Assembly: GCA_963696505.1 (NCBI GenBank)
Contig: CAVOKN010000005.1
Coordinates: 21,448-85,447, forward strand
DNA from: CAVOKN01 sp963696505
GTDB lineage: Bacteria > Pseudomonadota > Gammaproteobacteria > Burkholderiales > Rhodocyclaceae
Reading direction: 5' to 3'
Length of the DNA: 64,000 nucleotides
Part shown: positions 63,085 to 64,000 of the stretch, piece after piece
How the letters are laid out: each line of letters opens with the position of its first letter
Position numbering within the stretch: the first letter of the stretch is position 1
Notes under the pieces: generated by a model
The model's database searches: none
Seen by the model: the letters and a program-made list of their open reading frames with translations, nothing else
Told to the model about the DNA's origin: nothing
Position numbers and translations under genes: made by a program

Positions 63085-63770
63085 GCGGCTGTCGCCTTGA
63101 CGCGCCGGATGAGGCACGACAGATCCGTGCCCTGTGCCCCGTCGAAGGTGTGCAGTTCATTGACCACCAGATAGCGCAGGGTGTCGGGGCGGTTGTGTGC
63201 CCAGAGCCCGGCGTCATCCGCGCGGATGAGCATGAAGTCGAGCATCTTGTAGTTGGTGAGAAGGATGTCGGGCGGCTGCTTGCGCATCTCCGCCCGGTCG
63301 GTGATCAGCGTGAAACTCTCATCGGGCAACTGCTTCACGCAGTCCGAGGTTTCTTCGGGGGCATCGCCGACATACAGCCCGGCCCGAATGTCGGAGAGCC
63401 CGGGGCGGGACAGGATTTCCTTGGCCATGCGCTTGGCCTGGTCGGTCGCCAGCGCCTTCATCGGGTAGAGGATGATGGCCTTGATGCCTCGGTGCCCCAG
63501 CGCACGCTGTTCTCGGCAATGCTCGATGATCGGGTACAGGAAACACTCGGTCTTGCCCGAGCCGGTGCCGGTGGCCACCAGTGTGGAGCGCGCCTCCTCG
63601 CCAGCCAACCGATTCCAGGCGCGGGACTGGTGCGCATGCGGCGTAAAGCTCGCCGGCAGCCAGGAGAATGATTTGCCCGTCGCCCCGGCATGCCCGACCG
63701 GGTTCTCATCCGGGATAATCGTCAGATAGATATTTTCTACGGGGGCGCCACCCCGGCTCTCGGGCCGGGC
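63085..63770 (-). pseudogene. Truncated DEAD/DEAH helicase (YprA/DrmA-like N-terminal half)
   Basis: The frame reads FTPHAHQSRAWNRLAGEEAR, motif I VATGTGSGKTECFLYPIIEH, motif Ia LYPMKALATDQAKRMA, ILLTNYKMLDFMLIR, and motif II VVNELHTFDGAQGTDLSCLI. The usual DELH is NELH here. The C-terminal helicase domain is gone after LIRRVK, and the N-terminus runs into the attC-like site. Relatives occur in defence systems such as DISARM and in YprA repair helicases. As it stands it cannot be functional. Confidence 0.7.
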
Positions 63771-63772
63771 TC

Positions 63773-63835
63773 GTCCAACAAACGGTTCAGATCGTGGCCC
63801 GCTTCGCGAGCACGATCTAACCTTATTCGTTGGGC
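63773..63835 (+). other. Integron attC recombination site
   Basis: The 63-bp imperfect palindrome begins with 1L GTCCAAC (63773-63779) and ends with 1R GTTGGGC (63829-63835), matching RYYYAAC and GTTRRRY. Inner arms GGTT-C-AGATCGTG (63784-63796) and CACGATCT-AACC (63811-63822) pair, with one extra C at 63788 on the left arm. That asymmetry is the extrahelical base that sets attC orientation. The central loop is GCTTCGC-like. Orientation is plus, so a cassette would end at the left and another start at the right. Confidence 0.75.
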
Positions 63836-64000
63836 GTCACCGCTCCCGCGGCTCTGCGATCATGAACACGGAAAAAGCAACTGCCGCAGGCAACATCCTG
63901 AATGGCAATTTGCGGATTTCTCTTATCTGCAAGTTGTGACGAATTGGTGGCGCCAACCATCTCCAATCGAAGCCCTTATGGCCGGTGCCATGGGGCGGCA
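63836..64000. other. Sequence right of the attC site, window end
   Basis: If the attC call is right, this is the start of another cassette. A short frame MNTEKATAAGNILNGNLRIS ends after 25 codons at 63938, and a further ATG near the window edge is open. Neither is recognised. Confidence 0.35.

Overview
The window looks like the chromosome of a sulfur-oxidising, probably facultatively denitrifying and autotrophic betaproteobacterium. Evidence is high-GC coding sequence, soxYZA, sat-aprBA of the lithotrophic type, cbbQ-cbbO, a nor accessory cluster, hpnCDE hopanoid genes, and the betaproteobacterial order tig-clpP-clpX-lon-hupB-tRNA-Val-tRNA-Asp-ppiD and thrS-infC-rpmI-rplT-pheS-pheT-ihfA-merR-tRNA-Pro. 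A relative of Sulfuritalea, Sulfurisoma or Thiobacillus is an inference; no rRNA is present to fix it.

Layout. 0-2.2 kb: soxA (cut by the left edge), soxZ, soxY and moaC, all on the minus strand. 2.3-4.1 kb: a broken response regulator and the periplasmic protease bepA. 4.2-9.1 kb: sat, aprB, aprA and a YkgJ protein. 9.3-12.3 kb: cbbQ-cbbO, RuBisCO activase genes without RuBisCO here. 12.5-16.5 kb: hemolysin-III-like, thioredoxin-CcdA fusion, DUF697-like, DUF2249 and NnrS-like membrane proteins. 16.86-19.12 kb: one intact IS66-family element with a DNA adenine methylase passenger, terminal inverted repeats and an exact 8-bp target duplication, inserted upstream of a Csp1-like copper-storage protein gene. 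19.7-23.1 kb: a PhnD/C/E/E-type ABC transporter. 23.2-28.3 kb: norD, a polyferredoxin, a small membrane protein, norQ, norF-like and norE, without norCB. 28.6-31.2 kb: a scrap yard of decayed genes (higBA, IS1182, exonuclease) ending in an intact vapBC. 31.3-34.0 kb: methyltransferase, mnmH and selD. 34.1-38.4 kb: tesA/ybbA and hpnCDE. 38.5-57.9 kb: housekeeping core. 57.9-64 kb: a mobile region next to tRNA-Pro with two integrase remnants, a DUF4338-ISAs1 element split by a -1 frameshift at a perfect slippery heptamer, an ISL3 element, parDE, an extra IHF-beta-like gene, a truncated helicase and what looks like an integron attC site.

How it works together. SoxYZ carries thiosulfate-derived sulfur and SoxXA loads it. 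AprBA oxidises sulfite to APS, and Sat releases sulfate with ATP formation. CbbQ/CbbO and NorQ/NorD are two paralogous MoxR-VWA activase pairs, for RuBisCO and nitric oxide reductase. SelD and MnmH together make selenouridine in tRNA. HpnC/D/E make squalene. A consensus sigma-32 promoter precedes lon.

The most interesting items for follow-up are the methylase-carrying IS66 element and its effect on the copper-storage gene, the attC site at the right end, the slippery heptamer in the ISAs1 transposase, and the non-ATG starts of hupB (CTG) and infC (ATC). I did not find a clear-cut new defence or metabolic system; the accessory regions are mostly fragments.
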